46,028 nt of DNA from Actinomycetes bacterium (GTDB lineage: Bacteria; Actinomycetota; Acidimicrobiia; Acidimicrobiales; Ilumatobacteraceae). The stretch covers positions 1-46,028 of the forward strand of contig JAIXWJ010000054.1 in assembly GCA_027491335.1 (NCBI GenBank), given 5' to 3'. The notes under the pieces were generated by a model, which was not told where the DNA came from, did no database searches, and saw only the letters and a list, made by a program, of their open reading frames with translations. Positions 15,086 to 22,255 of this stretch are shown in pieces. Position 1 is the first letter of the stretch. Each line of letters opens with the position of its first letter. Position numbers and translations under genes: made by a program.

Positions 15086-16552
15086 TCAGATCAGTGCGTT
15101 TCGTTCCCAGGTGTCGCGCAGGAACTCGGTGAACGTGGTGTTCCATGGCTGATACCGATGCCAGCGAGCTTCGAGCCAGTCGTGCGCCTCGGCCTCGGTG
15201 AACGAATAGCGCCTCATGGCCCACGCCTTCAACACCAAACCCGTGCGACTGCGACCACCGTGGCAATGCACGAGCACCCGATGACCATCTGCCAACAGTG
15301 CATCGACGGCCGACACGGCATCCTCCACTGCGGCCAGCAGGTTCACGTTCTCGTCGTGGCCCACCTCGTCGCGCATGTACAACTCGCGACGCACCGTGTG
15401 ATGGTCGAGGCGCCCGTCGATGAGACACAACGAGACCGTGGCGAAGGCACCGTCGCACTCGATGGCCCCGCCGAGGTCCGAGGCGAACACCGGCACCTCG
15501 TCGTCGACGCGTTGCGGATGAGCCGGGGCCTCGAGCCTGGTGCGGCTGGCTCGGTCACGACCCATCAACAGGCGCGCCGTGTCCAGCAGATCGGCGTAGC
15601 GATAACTGTTTCGACCCGACGGTGTGCAGAACGAACCGTGCACGACGGTCATCCATCGCGACGGAATGCCCTGCACCGAATGCACGGCTCCGACCAACGC
15701 TCCGGCCACGCAGGCCACGGTGTCGGTGTCACCACCGAGATCGATGGCCAATCGCATCGCCGACGCGAAGTCGCTCGACTCGCGCAACGCCCACACCGCC
15801 TGTGCGAGACAGATGATGGCGGCCCCGTTGGAGTGATCAGCATCGCGATTCGGTTCCCAGTGTGGCGACAGCAGACGAGCGAACTCGGCCCGATGCGTGT
15901 CGTCGACGAACGTGAGCACGTCATCGATCTGCGACAACGGATCGGCGCCCAGGATGGCCCGACGACACAATTCGGTCCCGATGGCCGCCGACCAACCAGC
16001 GAGCGGATCGAAGTGCGTGAGCTCGGCTTGTGCTCGGGCCACCTTCATGACGTCGGCCGTGTCGTGACCGACGAAGGCCACGGCGATGGCCCAAGTGCGC
16101 ATGAGAGCACCGTTGCTGGCGGTGCGACCCCACGAACGATGAACGTCGGCGGCCGCTCCGTGACGACTCTCGTGAGACAGAGCTCCGGCGGTGGTGGTGC
16201 CGCAGTCGGTGGCTTCGGAACGCCAGGCACGGAATCGCGCCCAGAGATCGTCGAGATCGAGGCCACCGCAGGCCAGAAGTGATTCGGCCAGGGCCAGCAT
16301 CATCTGGCTGTCGTCGGTGAACTCGCCCGGCGCCCAATCGAAGGCGCCCCCGCCCACCATCTCGGTGGACGTTCCGAGCAACGGCGCGGGGAACCGCGCC
16401 GAGTAGGCCCCCGCGGGTCCGAACTCGAAGGGTGCCCCGAGAGCGTCTCCGACGCAGGCCCCGATCAGGGCACCGATGGCGCGCTGTTGGGCGTCCGCAC
16501 CGATGCGAACGGGGTTGGCGGTGAAGGTGGAGGTGATGTGTGTGTTGTTCAT
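15086..16552 (-). CDS. ADP-ribosylglycohydrolase / dual-specificity phosphatase fusion
   Basis: The product is 488 residues. Residues about 20-335 form an ADP-ribosylglycohydrolase (DraG/ARH type): GALIGACVGDALGAPFEF, metal-binding FTDDSQM (78-84), SNGALMR (146-152), and GGDTDTVACVAGALVGA (273-289) with IPSRW. These Asp/Thr positions are the binuclear Mg sites, so the enzyme looks active; the family removes ADP-ribose from proteins or small molecules. Residues about 350-485 form a Cys-phosphatase with HCHGGRSRTG (429-438), a full C-x5-R loop. The fusion may remove ADP-ribose and phosphate from one substrate, for example an ADP-ribose phosphate. The ATG at 16552 has no clear ribosome-binding site, and the shared 20-bp element lies just upstream. 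Confidence 0.93.
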   Translation of the reverse strand: MNNTHITSTFTANPVRIGADAQQRAIGALIGACVGDALGAPFEFGPAGAYSARFPAPLLGTSTEMVGGGAFDWAPGEFTDDSQMMLALAESLLACGGLDLDDLWARFRAWRSEATDCGTTTAGALSHESRHGAAADVHRSWGRTASNGALMRTWAIAVAFVGHDTADVMKVARAQAELTHFDPLAGWSAAIGTELCRRAILGADPLSQIDDVLTFVDDTHRAEFARLLSPHWEPNRDADHSNGAAIICLAQAVWALRESSDFASAMRLAIDLGGDTDTVACVAGALVGAVHSVQGIPSRWMTVVHGSFCTPSGRNSYRYADLLDTARLLMGRDRASRTRLEAPAHPQRVDDEVPVFASDLGGAIECDGAFATVSLCLIDGRLDHHTVRRELYMRDEVGHDENVNLLAAVEDAVSAVDALLADGHRVLVHCHGGRSRTGLVLKAWAMRRYSFTEAEAHDWLEARWHRYQPWNTTFTEFLRDTWERNALI

Positions 16553-16558
16553 GGGGAC

Positions 16559-16578
16559 CGAAACGATCGGAAACGTGC
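16559..16578 (-). promoter_or_regulatory. Shared 20-bp element, copy B (before the glycohydrolase gene)
   Basis: Plus-strand CGAAACGATCGGAAACGTGC ends six bases before the start codon complement at 16550-16552. It matches copy A at 4562-4581 in 18 of 20 bases. Its position would put it over the ribosome-binding region or core promoter of a leaderless message, where bound protein would block expression. Confidence 0.5.
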
Positions 16579-16615
16579 AAAGTGTGCGCGCGAGGCCCGA
16601 TGGTCACCGTGGCGC

Positions 16616-16633
16616 GTTATTTGGACAAATAAC
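16616..16633. repeat. Perfect inverted repeat GTTATTT-N4-AAATAAC
   Basis: Seven-base arms are separated by GGAC in the AT-rich centre of the divergent region. The size and symmetry suit a dimeric regulator's operator. The MerR-macrodomain or WYL protein are obvious candidates, but nothing in the sequence links them directly. Confidence 0.45.
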
Positions 16634-16701
16634 ATGGCTGTCATTAGACATAAATGGTCTAGAAAAATGGTGTGAGCAGGTGCTCTGCCATTCCGCATCT
16701 A

Positions 16702-16727
16702 TGCCACACCCCTGAATCACACTTAAG
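16702..16727 (+). promoter_or_regulatory. Shared TGCCACACCCCT box upstream of the gene at 16820
   Basis: The copy matches that at 10729-10754 in 20 of 26 positions, including the first twelve. CTTAAG at 16722-16727 is AT-rich enough to be part of a -10 region. Confidence 0.35.
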
Positions 16728-16819
16728 GCACGTCGAACTCCGAAGGCAGCGGAGGACGTGAATCAGCATTCTTTACGGGAATTCCGGGGCTGCTCTCCTC
16801 GAAGTTCGGACAGGCAGTC

Positions 16820-17203
16820 GTGGCAGCGAAGAAGTCCAACAAGTCGCAGACCAACCAGAAGAAGACCTCTGGTTCGGGTACCCGGCCGACACGGGCAAAG
16901 GTGGAAAACCCGCCCGCATCGACACCCTGGAAGCGTCGTTCGTTCTGGGTGGTGGCCCTCGAGGAGATCCGACTGAATCCTCGGGTATGGCACCGGGCCG
17001 ATCGCCTGTACACGCGAGCCACGGCGGCTCAGATCGCCAGCGACTTGCGTTCCGTCCATCGGCGGGGAGCCGAGAACGTTCGCGTGAAGGGCGTCGTCGA
17101 CGGTGAGGCGTGGGACGCTCGTTGGGAGTTGAGCCCCGATGGCCCCGACGACCAATTCGCCATCTGGGTGATGTATCTCGGTCGGACGGAGCAGTCGGAC
17201 TGA
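16820..17203 (+). CDS. Small conserved-looking protein, paralogue of the gene at 17213
   Basis: The 127-residue product has a basic, low-complexity N-terminus (residues 1-38, Lys/Ser/Thr rich). A compact domain follows: RRSFWVVALEEIRLNPRVWHRADRLYTRATAAQIASDLRSVHRR, then GEAWDARWELSPDG and IWVMYLGR. The same pattern occurs in the convergent neighbour. Basic tail plus a small domain could indicate a nucleic-acid-associated protein, but the function is unknown. The start is GTG at 16820. The stop is only nine bases from the neighbour's stop. Confidence 0.65.
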   Translation: MAAKKSNKSQTNQKKTSGSGTRPTRAKVENPPASTPWKRRSFWVVALEEIRLNPRVWHRADRLYTRATAAQIASDLRSVHRRGAENVRVKGVVDGEAWDARWELSPDGPDDQFAIWVMYLGRTEQSD

Positions 17204-17212
17204 ACGTTCGAT

Positions 17213-17569
17213 TCAGCCGGCCTCGGCCAGGTTGAACTTCTCTCCGATGAATCGCACCCACACCTCGCAATCACCGGGGGCACCGATGGTGGTGGGGATC
17301 CACTTGCTCTCCCACACTTCGCCGACCTGAAATCCGCGCACTCGGTGCACCGAGGTCGGCCTCAGATGCGCGCAGCGCACATCGCTGGCGATCTGTTGGG
17401 CGGTCTTCTTCGTGTACAGCTTGGGAATGCGGTACCAGTCGCCACTACCGCGGGCTTCGTCGAGCGAACGTTGCCAGAACGAACGGCGACGATGACGGCG
17501 GGGGACCGAACCGGCGGCGGCGCGGCTGACGTTGGAGACGGAACGGGACTGGGTGGTGGAAGCGCTCAT
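17213..17569 (-). CDS. Small conserved-looking protein, paralogue of the gene at 16820
   Basis: The 118-residue product shares the domain of its convergent neighbour: RRSFWQRSLDEARGSGDWYRIPKLYTKKTAQQIASDVRCAHLR, GEVWESKWIPTTIGAPG and VWVRFIGEK. The first 30 residues are Ser/Arg rich and basic. Shared landmarks are RRSFW, the W-x-R dyad before LYT, AQQIASD, GE-x-W-x-x-x-W and the final W-V/I-x-x-x-G. The ATG at 17569 is chosen over a longer frame to 17740, which would run into the Nudix gene. The function is unknown; a tail-to-tail duplicated pair is unusual. Confidence 0.65.
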   Translation of the reverse strand: MSASTTQSRSVSNVSRAAAGSVPRRHRRRSFWQRSLDEARGSGDWYRIPKLYTKKTAQQIASDVRCAHLRPTSVHRVRGFQVGEVWESKWIPTTIGAPGDCEVWVRFIGEKFNLAEAG

Positions 17570-17622
17570 GCATTCTTGAACGAGCGACCGGATGCGAAGT
17601 GTGCGCGATCGGAGCGTCCGAC

Positions 17623-18150
17623 CTACCAGCGTTCGAACGACCAACCCGTGGGTCGACCGTTCGAGTACGGCATCACACCGTGAAAGACACGGGGATCGTC
17701 GTCCAGAACCAAGGGCAGGAAGTGCCGATCCCCTTCCCACATGGGAAGCGCCGCCGATTCACGCACCGAGGCGTCGGCGTCGCAGGCTCGCAGCAGTCGC
17801 TCCACGGGGATCCACTCCAGAACGCCCTCGTCGTTCTCGGCCGGAGGGATGCCCGTCCATTCCTCGATCAGGAAGATGGGCGACAGCCAGTCCTCGCCGT
17901 TGGGTCCGAAGCCGGGCCAGGACACGGTGCCCCGCAAGCGCATGCGCACGACCTCGATGCCGGCTTCCTCGTGAAGTTCGCGCCGCACACCAGCGGCCAA
18001 GTCCTCGTGGGTTTCCAGCTTTCCGCCGAGTCCGTTCCACTTGCCCAAGTGATCGTCGTTCTGACGGCGATTGCGGTGCACCATGAGGACGGAGCTCGTG
18101 GTCGTGTCGCGCACGTACGCCAGGGTCCCGATGATGGGGGTGTAGGGCAT
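17623..18150 (-). CDS. Nudix hydrolase (MutT/8-oxo-dGTPase-like)
   Basis: The 175-residue product contains a complete Nudix box, G-x5-E-x7-REL-x-EE-x-GI, at residues 43-65 (GKLETHEDLAAGVRRELHEE...), preceded by KWNGLGG. Nudix enzymes hydrolyse nucleoside diphosphates linked to another group; the KWNGLGGK layout recalls MutT/MTH1-type 8-oxo-dGTP hydrolases. Given the nearby ADP-ribose genes, ADP-ribose pyrophosphatase activity is an alternative. The ATG at 18150 follows AAGAGA; an ATG at 18174 is also in frame. It diverges from the oxygenase gene at 18224. Confidence 0.88.
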   Translation of the reverse strand: MPYTPIIGTLAYVRDTTTSSVLMVHRNRRQNDDHLGKWNGLGGKLETHEDLAAGVRRELHEEAGIEVVRMRLRGTVSWPGFGPNGEDWLSPIFLIEEWTGIPPAENDEGVLEWIPVERLLRACDADASVRESAALPMWEGDRHFLPLVLDDDPRVFHGVMPYSNGRPTGWSFERW

Positions 18151-18223
18151 GACGTCTCTTGTATCAGAACGCATCTCGGGTGGGAACAATGGAGAGAGAT
18201 GTTCGCGTGGGCAGACTGGAACC

Positions 18224-19030
18224 GTGATTGCCAACCCCGATCATCGACGTGACTATCAACGCGATGGAGTGGTGGTGTTGCGCGACGTCCTGACGCCGGA
18301 CGAGGTCGCCCGTTTGCGCTCGGGTATCGACGAAGTGGTGTCAACGCCCAGCCCGCGCGCCAAGGTGGCCAGCGCTCCGGATGATCCCGGATTCTTCATC
18401 GAAGACTTCTGCACGTGGCGTGATCGACCCGAGTTCGCCGACGTGATTCGAACGTCACGTTTGGCCGACGTGGCCGCGGAGTTGATGGGGTCGCGAACCG
18501 TGACGATGTATCACGATCACATTCTGGTGAAGGAGCCCGGCACCCGGCAGCGCACGCCGTGGCATCAGGATCAGCCGTACTACGACGTCGAGGGGGAGCA
18601 GAACGTGAGCTTCTGGATCCCGGTGGATCCGGTGTCGCGCGAGGACTGCCTGGAGGTGATCGCGGGCACGCATCGCGGTCCGTGGTTGATGCCGCGTTCG
18701 TTCCTCGACCAACAGGCGAAGTGGTTCCCCGAGGGATCGTTGACCGAGATGCCCGATTACGAAGCCGAACGCGAGCGACACACGATCGTGACGGCGGATC
18801 TGGAGCCCGGTGATTGCATCGCCTTCCACATGTTGGCGGTGCACGGAGCGCCCGGTGTGTCGGGGACCAATCGGCGACGAGTGTTCAGCCTTCGGCTGTT
18901 GGGTGACGACATGGTGTTCGCGCCCCGTGACTGGGTGACGTCTCCGGACATGAACGCGGTGTTCGAGGGGCCCGACGAACGCGTGAGGGGCGAACGTCTA
19001 ACGGGCGACTGGTTCCCCCGCTTGCGGTGA
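18224..19030 (+). CDS. Phytanoyl-CoA dioxygenase (PhyH) family Fe(II)/2-oxoglutarate oxygenase
   Basis: The 268-residue product has the PhyH layout. It opens with YQRDGVVVLRDVLTPDEV and has the metal-binding HxD in TPWHQDQPYYDVEG (about residues 105-118). The distal His is in FHMLAVHGAPG, and a following Arg (NRRRVFSLRL) can bind 2-oxoglutarate. WIPVDPVSREDCLEVIAGTHR is typical of the family. Substrates range from acyl-CoA to small amino acids, and nothing here settles it. The start is GTG at 18224 because the recognisable domain begins there; the 73-bp gap to the divergent Nudix gene would hold both promoters. Confidence 0.85.
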   Translation: MIANPDHRRDYQRDGVVVLRDVLTPDEVARLRSGIDEVVSTPSPRAKVASAPDDPGFFIEDFCTWRDRPEFADVIRTSRLADVAAELMGSRTVTMYHDHILVKEPGTRQRTPWHQDQPYYDVEGEQNVSFWIPVDPVSREDCLEVIAGTHRGPWLMPRSFLDQQAKWFPEGSLTEMPDYEAERERHTIVTADLEPGDCIAFHMLAVHGAPGVSGTNRRRVFSLRLLGDDMVFAPRDWVTSPDMNAVFEGPDERVRGERLTGDWFPRLR

Positions 19031-19033
19031 GAG

Positions 19034-19546
19034 TCAGCCGGCGATGGTGGTGGTCGGATCGAGAGGTCGGTCGCCGAGGTCGATGAACAACACCTTGCGG
19101 TCCTCGATCACCGGATACTCACCGTTCGTGGGCGGCGACAGTTCCGTGACATTGACGACTCGGTCCTCACAATCGGTGAAGTCGTCGGTGCCCTCGATCT
19201 GCACCACGGGACACGACGCATCGCGATCGGCGGGGTACGCGTAGTACACGATCCATCCACGTTGCGGGTCCGAGCCGTTGTGGTCGAGCACGATGGTGCG
19301 CTCGCCCGACGTGGTGCCGAGTCCGGGGAACAACACCGGTCCATTGGTGTTCACCGTTTCCGACCAGCGTTCCACGTTGCCCACCTGCAGGCGGTCCGGG
19401 GTGAACGTGGTGGTCTGGGCCTGCTCGCCCGACATGACGGCGGCGATCCCGAACAAGACGAGACCCAACACCGCGAAGAATCCGATTCCGGCCACCACGG
19501 GGGCCATGGCGCGGGCGGCGGGGGAACTCAATTCGGGGCGACGCAC
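19034..19546 (-). CDS. Single-pass membrane-anchored protein of unknown function
   Basis: The 170-residue product has one strong hydrophobic helix near the N-terminus (VVAGIGFFAVLGLVLFGIAAVM, residues about 17-38). It is preceded by basic residues, giving an N-in, C-out topology. The outer part has two Cys residues (residues about 112 and 126, possible disulfide) and no recognised domain. The start is GTG at 19546; an ATG at 19507 would shorten the N-tail. It ends three bases from the convergent oxygenase gene. Confidence 0.6.
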   Translation of the reverse strand: MRRPELSSPAARAMAPVVAGIGFFAVLGLVLFGIAAVMSGEQAQTTTFTPDRLQVGNVERWSETVNTNGPVLFPGLGTTSGERTIVLDHNGSDPQRGWIVYYAYPADRDASCPVVQIEGTDDFTDCEDRVVNVTELSPPTNGEYPVIEDRKVLFIDLGDRPLDPTTTIAG

Positions 19547-19672
19547 CTTCTGAGTCTGCCCAGCATGAGAGGGATTTTCTAACTTTCCGACAAGTTTCTG
19601 TCAGATCACCCGAGTTCCTCGCTCTTGTCACCCGTCGGCGCAACCCGTGCCGTGCGAAACGAGGGGAACATC

Positions 19673-20467
19673 ATGACGAACATCCGGAATTCTCGAATCA
19701 GGAACTTCCGTTTCATCGGCACGCTCGCGAAGTCGGCCGTGGCGCTCGCATTGGTTGGGGGTTTGGTCGTCGGTACGGGTGCCGCTGGTGCCTCGGCCAG
19801 CAACGGCTCATCGAAGAGTTCGGACCGCAGCCACGAGGCGCACGACGAGCACGAGAAGGACCACGACGGCATCGGTCATGGCGAGAACGACGACCACAAG
19901 GGCCGGGGTCGCGGTCATGACGACCACGGCAACGGTCACGGATACGGCCACGGCGATGGTTGTGACGATCACGAAGATCACGAAGATCACGAAGATCATG
20001 ACGAGACGAGCGACGATGTCGCGCATCCCACAACGACGGCTCCGACGACGTCGTCTTCCGCACCAAGCACTTCACCTGATGCTCAAGCTCCGTCGGGAGC
20101 GGGGGATGCGCCGGCCGACGCGGTGAGCGAGGCCGAGGCTCCCGTCGACCAGCAGGATCGTTCGCCCCAGCCCGACGCGGTGGAGACCAACGAGACGACG
20201 GTCTCCACACTGCAGCCCGCCGCGCTGGGCGACAGCGTGAATGCTCCGGCCGCCAACACGGCCAGCGAACCCGGCACGACTGCGCCCGCCGCGACCGAAT
20301 CCGGTGCGGTCGAATCCGGCACGACGGAATCCGGTGCGACCGCGGTGATCGACAGCCTGCCCATGACCGGCGCCTCGGTCGCCCTCGTGGGGCTGGCGAT
20401 CGCCCTTGCCGTGGCTGGCCTCGTTGTGCTGGTCGCCCGTCGTCGTCGCGAGCCGGTCGTTTCCTGA
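19673..20467 (+). CDS. His/Asp-rich secreted protein with C-terminal LPxTG-like sorting signal
   Basis: The 264-residue product has a signal peptide (hydrophobic run SAVALALVGGLVVGTGAAGASA, about residues 20-41). A His/Asp/Glu-rich low-complexity stretch follows (about 45-120) with HD, HE and HG repeats, then a long Thr/Ser/Ala/Pro linker. The C-terminus has LPMTGAS, a hydrophobic helix and a basic RRRRE tail. The last three are the cell-wall sorting signal read by sortase. The His-rich part suggests metal binding at the surface, by composition only. The ATG at 19673 follows GAGGGGA. Confidence 0.78.
   Translation: MTNIRNSRIRNFRFIGTLAKSAVALALVGGLVVGTGAAGASASNGSSKSSDRSHEAHDEHEKDHDGIGHGENDDHKGRGRGHDDHGNGHGYGHGDGCDDHEDHEDHEDHDETSDDVAHPTTTAPTTSSSAPSTSPDAQAPSGAGDAPADAVSEAEAPVDQQDRSPQPDAVETNETTVSTLQPAALGDSVNAPAANTASEPGTTAPAATESGAVESGTTESGATAVIDSLPMTGASVALVGLAIALAVAGLVVLVARRRREPVVS
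19967..19999 (+). repeat. GATCACGAA tandem repeats in the His-rich gene
   Basis: Three perfect 9-bp units (19967-19993) and a partial fourth encode repeated Asp-His-Glu triplets. The metal-binding stretch has grown by frame-preserving repeats. Confidence 0.85.
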
Positions 20468-20503
20468 TCCTCCCCTGTCAGGTCGACCGCGACTCGCGGC
20501 GAT

Positions 20504-20541
20504 GGGCCCCGATTCGGTCTTGGCGGACCGGGTCGGGGCCC
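20504..20541 (+). terminator. Strong hairpin after the sortase-substrate gene
   Basis: GGGCCCCGA (20504-20512) pairs with TCGGGGCCC (20533-20541), and an inner CGGTC/GACCG pair extends the stem. It lies 36 bp past the stop. No U-tract follows, as is common for actinobacterial terminators. Confidence 0.6.
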
Positions 20542-20616
20542 GTGCGCGTGTGGCGATGCCCGAGGCCGAGCACGGAATGTGCGGGAAACCTCCTCAGGGC
20601 GTAGGGTTTCGCTCTT

Positions 20617-21018
20617 GTGAAGAGGCCCTATCGCGTCGTCGTCGCCAAGCCCGGTCTGGATGGACATGACCGAGGCGCCAAGACCATCACCCGTGCGTTG
20701 CGTGACCACGGATTCGAGGTCATTTACACCGGTCTCCACCAGACCCCCGAGCAGATCGCCGAAACCGCTCTGCAAGAGGACGTGGACGCCGTCGGTCTGT
20801 CGTTGCTCTCCGGCGCGCACCTCACGTTGTTCCCCCGCACCATGGAGGAACTGAAGAGCCGAGGCATGGACGACGTTCTCATTTTCGGTGGCGGTGTCAT
20901 CCCCGACGCCGACGCGCGCACCTTGCGCGAACAGGGCGTCTCGGAAATCTTCGGACCCGGATCATCGCTGAAGGGCATCGCCCAGTGGCTCGAGACGGCT
21001 CTCGACGCTCGCGAGTGA
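20617..21018 (+). CDS. Stand-alone cobalamin-binding subunit of a methylmalonyl-CoA mutase-type enzyme
   Basis: The 133-residue product is a complete B12-binding domain of the acyl-CoA mutase small-subunit type. It has the cobalamin-ligating DGHDRG (D-x-H-x-x-G) near residues 16-21, then VDAVGLSLLSGAH and DVLIFGGGVIPD (a Rossmann strand and GG). It lacks the catalytic barrel, which must be encoded elsewhere. The start is GTG at 20617. The sucCD genes follow after about 80 bp, and methylmalonyl-CoA mutase yields succinyl-CoA, the SucCD substrate, so the arrangement makes metabolic sense for propionate use. Confidence 0.9.
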   Translation: MKRPYRVVVAKPGLDGHDRGAKTITRALRDHGFEVIYTGLHQTPEQIAETALQEDVDAVGLSLLSGAHLTLFPRTMEELKSRGMDDVLIFGGGVIPDADARTLREQGVSEIFGPGSSLKGIAQWLETALDARE

Positions 21019-21099
21019 TCGTCCCACCATCGTCGTCAACGATTCGCCAATCAACCCGTACGCCAGTCATCACGCCAGTCATCAGGAGGAAACAAACAC

Positions 21100-22251
21100 A
21101 TGGACCTGTTCGAGTACCAGGGCAAGCAGTACTTCGCCCGCTACGACATTCCGGTCAGCCCGGGCGGAGCCGCCGACACCGTCGATGAGGCCGTGAAGGT
21201 CGCCGACAAGGCCGGCTATCCGGTGGTGGTGAAGGCTCAGGTGCAAGTTGGTGGTCGCGGCAAGGCCGGCGGCATCAAGTTGGCCAACAACGCCGAAGAG
21301 ACTCGTTTCCACGCCAACAACATTCTCGGCATGGACATCAAGGGCCACGTGGTGAAGCGCCTGTGGGTGGAGCACGCCAGCGACATCGCCGAGGAGTACT
21401 ACGCCTCGTTCACGCTCGACCGCGCGGCCAAGAAGCACCTCCTCATGTTGTCGGCCCAAGGTGGCGTCGACATCGAAGAAGTGGCCGAGAAGGATCCCGA
21501 CGCCATCGTGAAGTTGCACATCGACCCGGTCGATGGTCTCAGCGCCGCCGTGGCCCGCAAGGCCGCCGTGGACGCCAAGATCCCCGAGAAGGCTCTCGAG
21601 GGCGTGGCGTCCATCTTGGTGCAGTTGTATCGCTGCTTCACCGAGGGTGACTGCGACCTGGCCGAGATCAACCCGCTCATCTTGAAGCCCACCGGTGAGG
21701 TGCACGCGCTCGACGCCAAGGTGAGCCTCGACAACAACGCCTCCTTCCGCCATCCGGAATGGGAGGAGTACCGCGCCACCGAGGAACTCGACGCGCGCGA
21801 GCAGTTGGCCCGTACCCACGACCTGCAATACATCGGACTCGACGGCACCGTGGGCATCATCGCCAACGGCGCCGGCTTGGCCATGAGCACCCTCGACGTG
21901 GTGAATCAGGTCGGTGGCAATGCCGCCAACTTCCTCGACATCGGTGGTGGTGCCAACGCCGACGTGATGGCCGCGGCTCTCGAGGTGATCAACTTCGACC
22001 AGAACGTGTCGTCCATCTTCATCAACATCTTCGGCGGCATCACCCGAGGTGAGGAAGTGGCCAAGGGAATCGTCGAGGCTCTCAGCCGCGTCGACCTGCG
22101 CGCGCCCATCGTCATTCGTCTCGACGGCACCAACGCCGAACAGGGTCGCGAGATCCTGAAGAACGCCGGAATCCCGGAGTCGAAGCTCGTCTCCAAGCCC
22201 ACCATGTTGGAAGCGGCTCGCGCCGCGGTCGCCCTCTCGAACGGAAAGTGA
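21100..22251 (+). CDS. sucC: Succinate-CoA ligase (ADP-forming) subunit beta
   Basis: The 383-residue product is full-length SucC. It starts [19 protein letters not shown] and has the ATP-grasp [18 protein letters not shown] segment, the EINPL metal-binding motif near residue 190, and a C-terminal CoA-ligase domain with [11 protein letters not shown] and FGGITR. It converts succinyl-CoA to succinate with nucleotide triphosphate formation in the TCA cycle. AGGAGG is well placed before the ATG. sucD follows after four bases, so the two are an operon. Confidence 0.98.
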   Translation: MDLFEYQGKQYFARYDIPVSPGGAADTVDEAVKVADKAGYPVVVKAQVQVGGRGKAGGIKLANNAEETRFHANNILGMDIKGHVVKRLWVEHASDIAEEYYASFTLDRAAKKHLLMLSAQGGVDIEEVAEKDPDAIVKLHIDPVDGLSAAVARKAAVDAKIPEKALEGVASILVQLYRCFTEGDCDLAEINPLILKPTGEVHALDAKVSLDNNASFRHPEWEEYRATEELDAREQLARTHDLQYIGLDGTVGIIANGAGLAMSTLDVVNQVGGNAANFLDIGGGANADVMAAALEVINFDQNVSSIFINIFGGITRGEEVAKGIVEALSRVDLRAPIVIRLDGTNAEQGREILKNAGIPESKLVSKPTMLEAARAAVALSNGK

Positions 22252-22255
22252 AGCC

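Larger units (their letters stand above)
16553..16819. promoter_or_regulatory. AT-rich divergent regulatory region
   Basis: This gap separates the leftward glycohydrolase-phosphatase gene from the rightward gene at 16820. It holds copy B of the 20-bp element (16559-16578), the dyad at 16616-16633, a second dyad TAGAC-N7-GTCTA (16645-16661) and the TGCCACACCCCT box (16702-16727). The centre, about 16616-16675, is AT-rich against a GC-rich background. Bidirectional control is inferred. Confidence 0.5.

Noticed and set aside
14975-16282. 435-codon plus-strand frame opposite the glycohydrolase-phosphatase gene
   Set aside because: No recognisable domain; the minus strand encodes both intact active sites.
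3785-16552. Reading the cluster as a phage-defence island or prophage remnant
   Set aside because: No integrase, transposase, restriction enzyme, structural gene or att-like direct repeats were seen, and no recognised toxin domain is present. A conflict role stays possible but unsupported.
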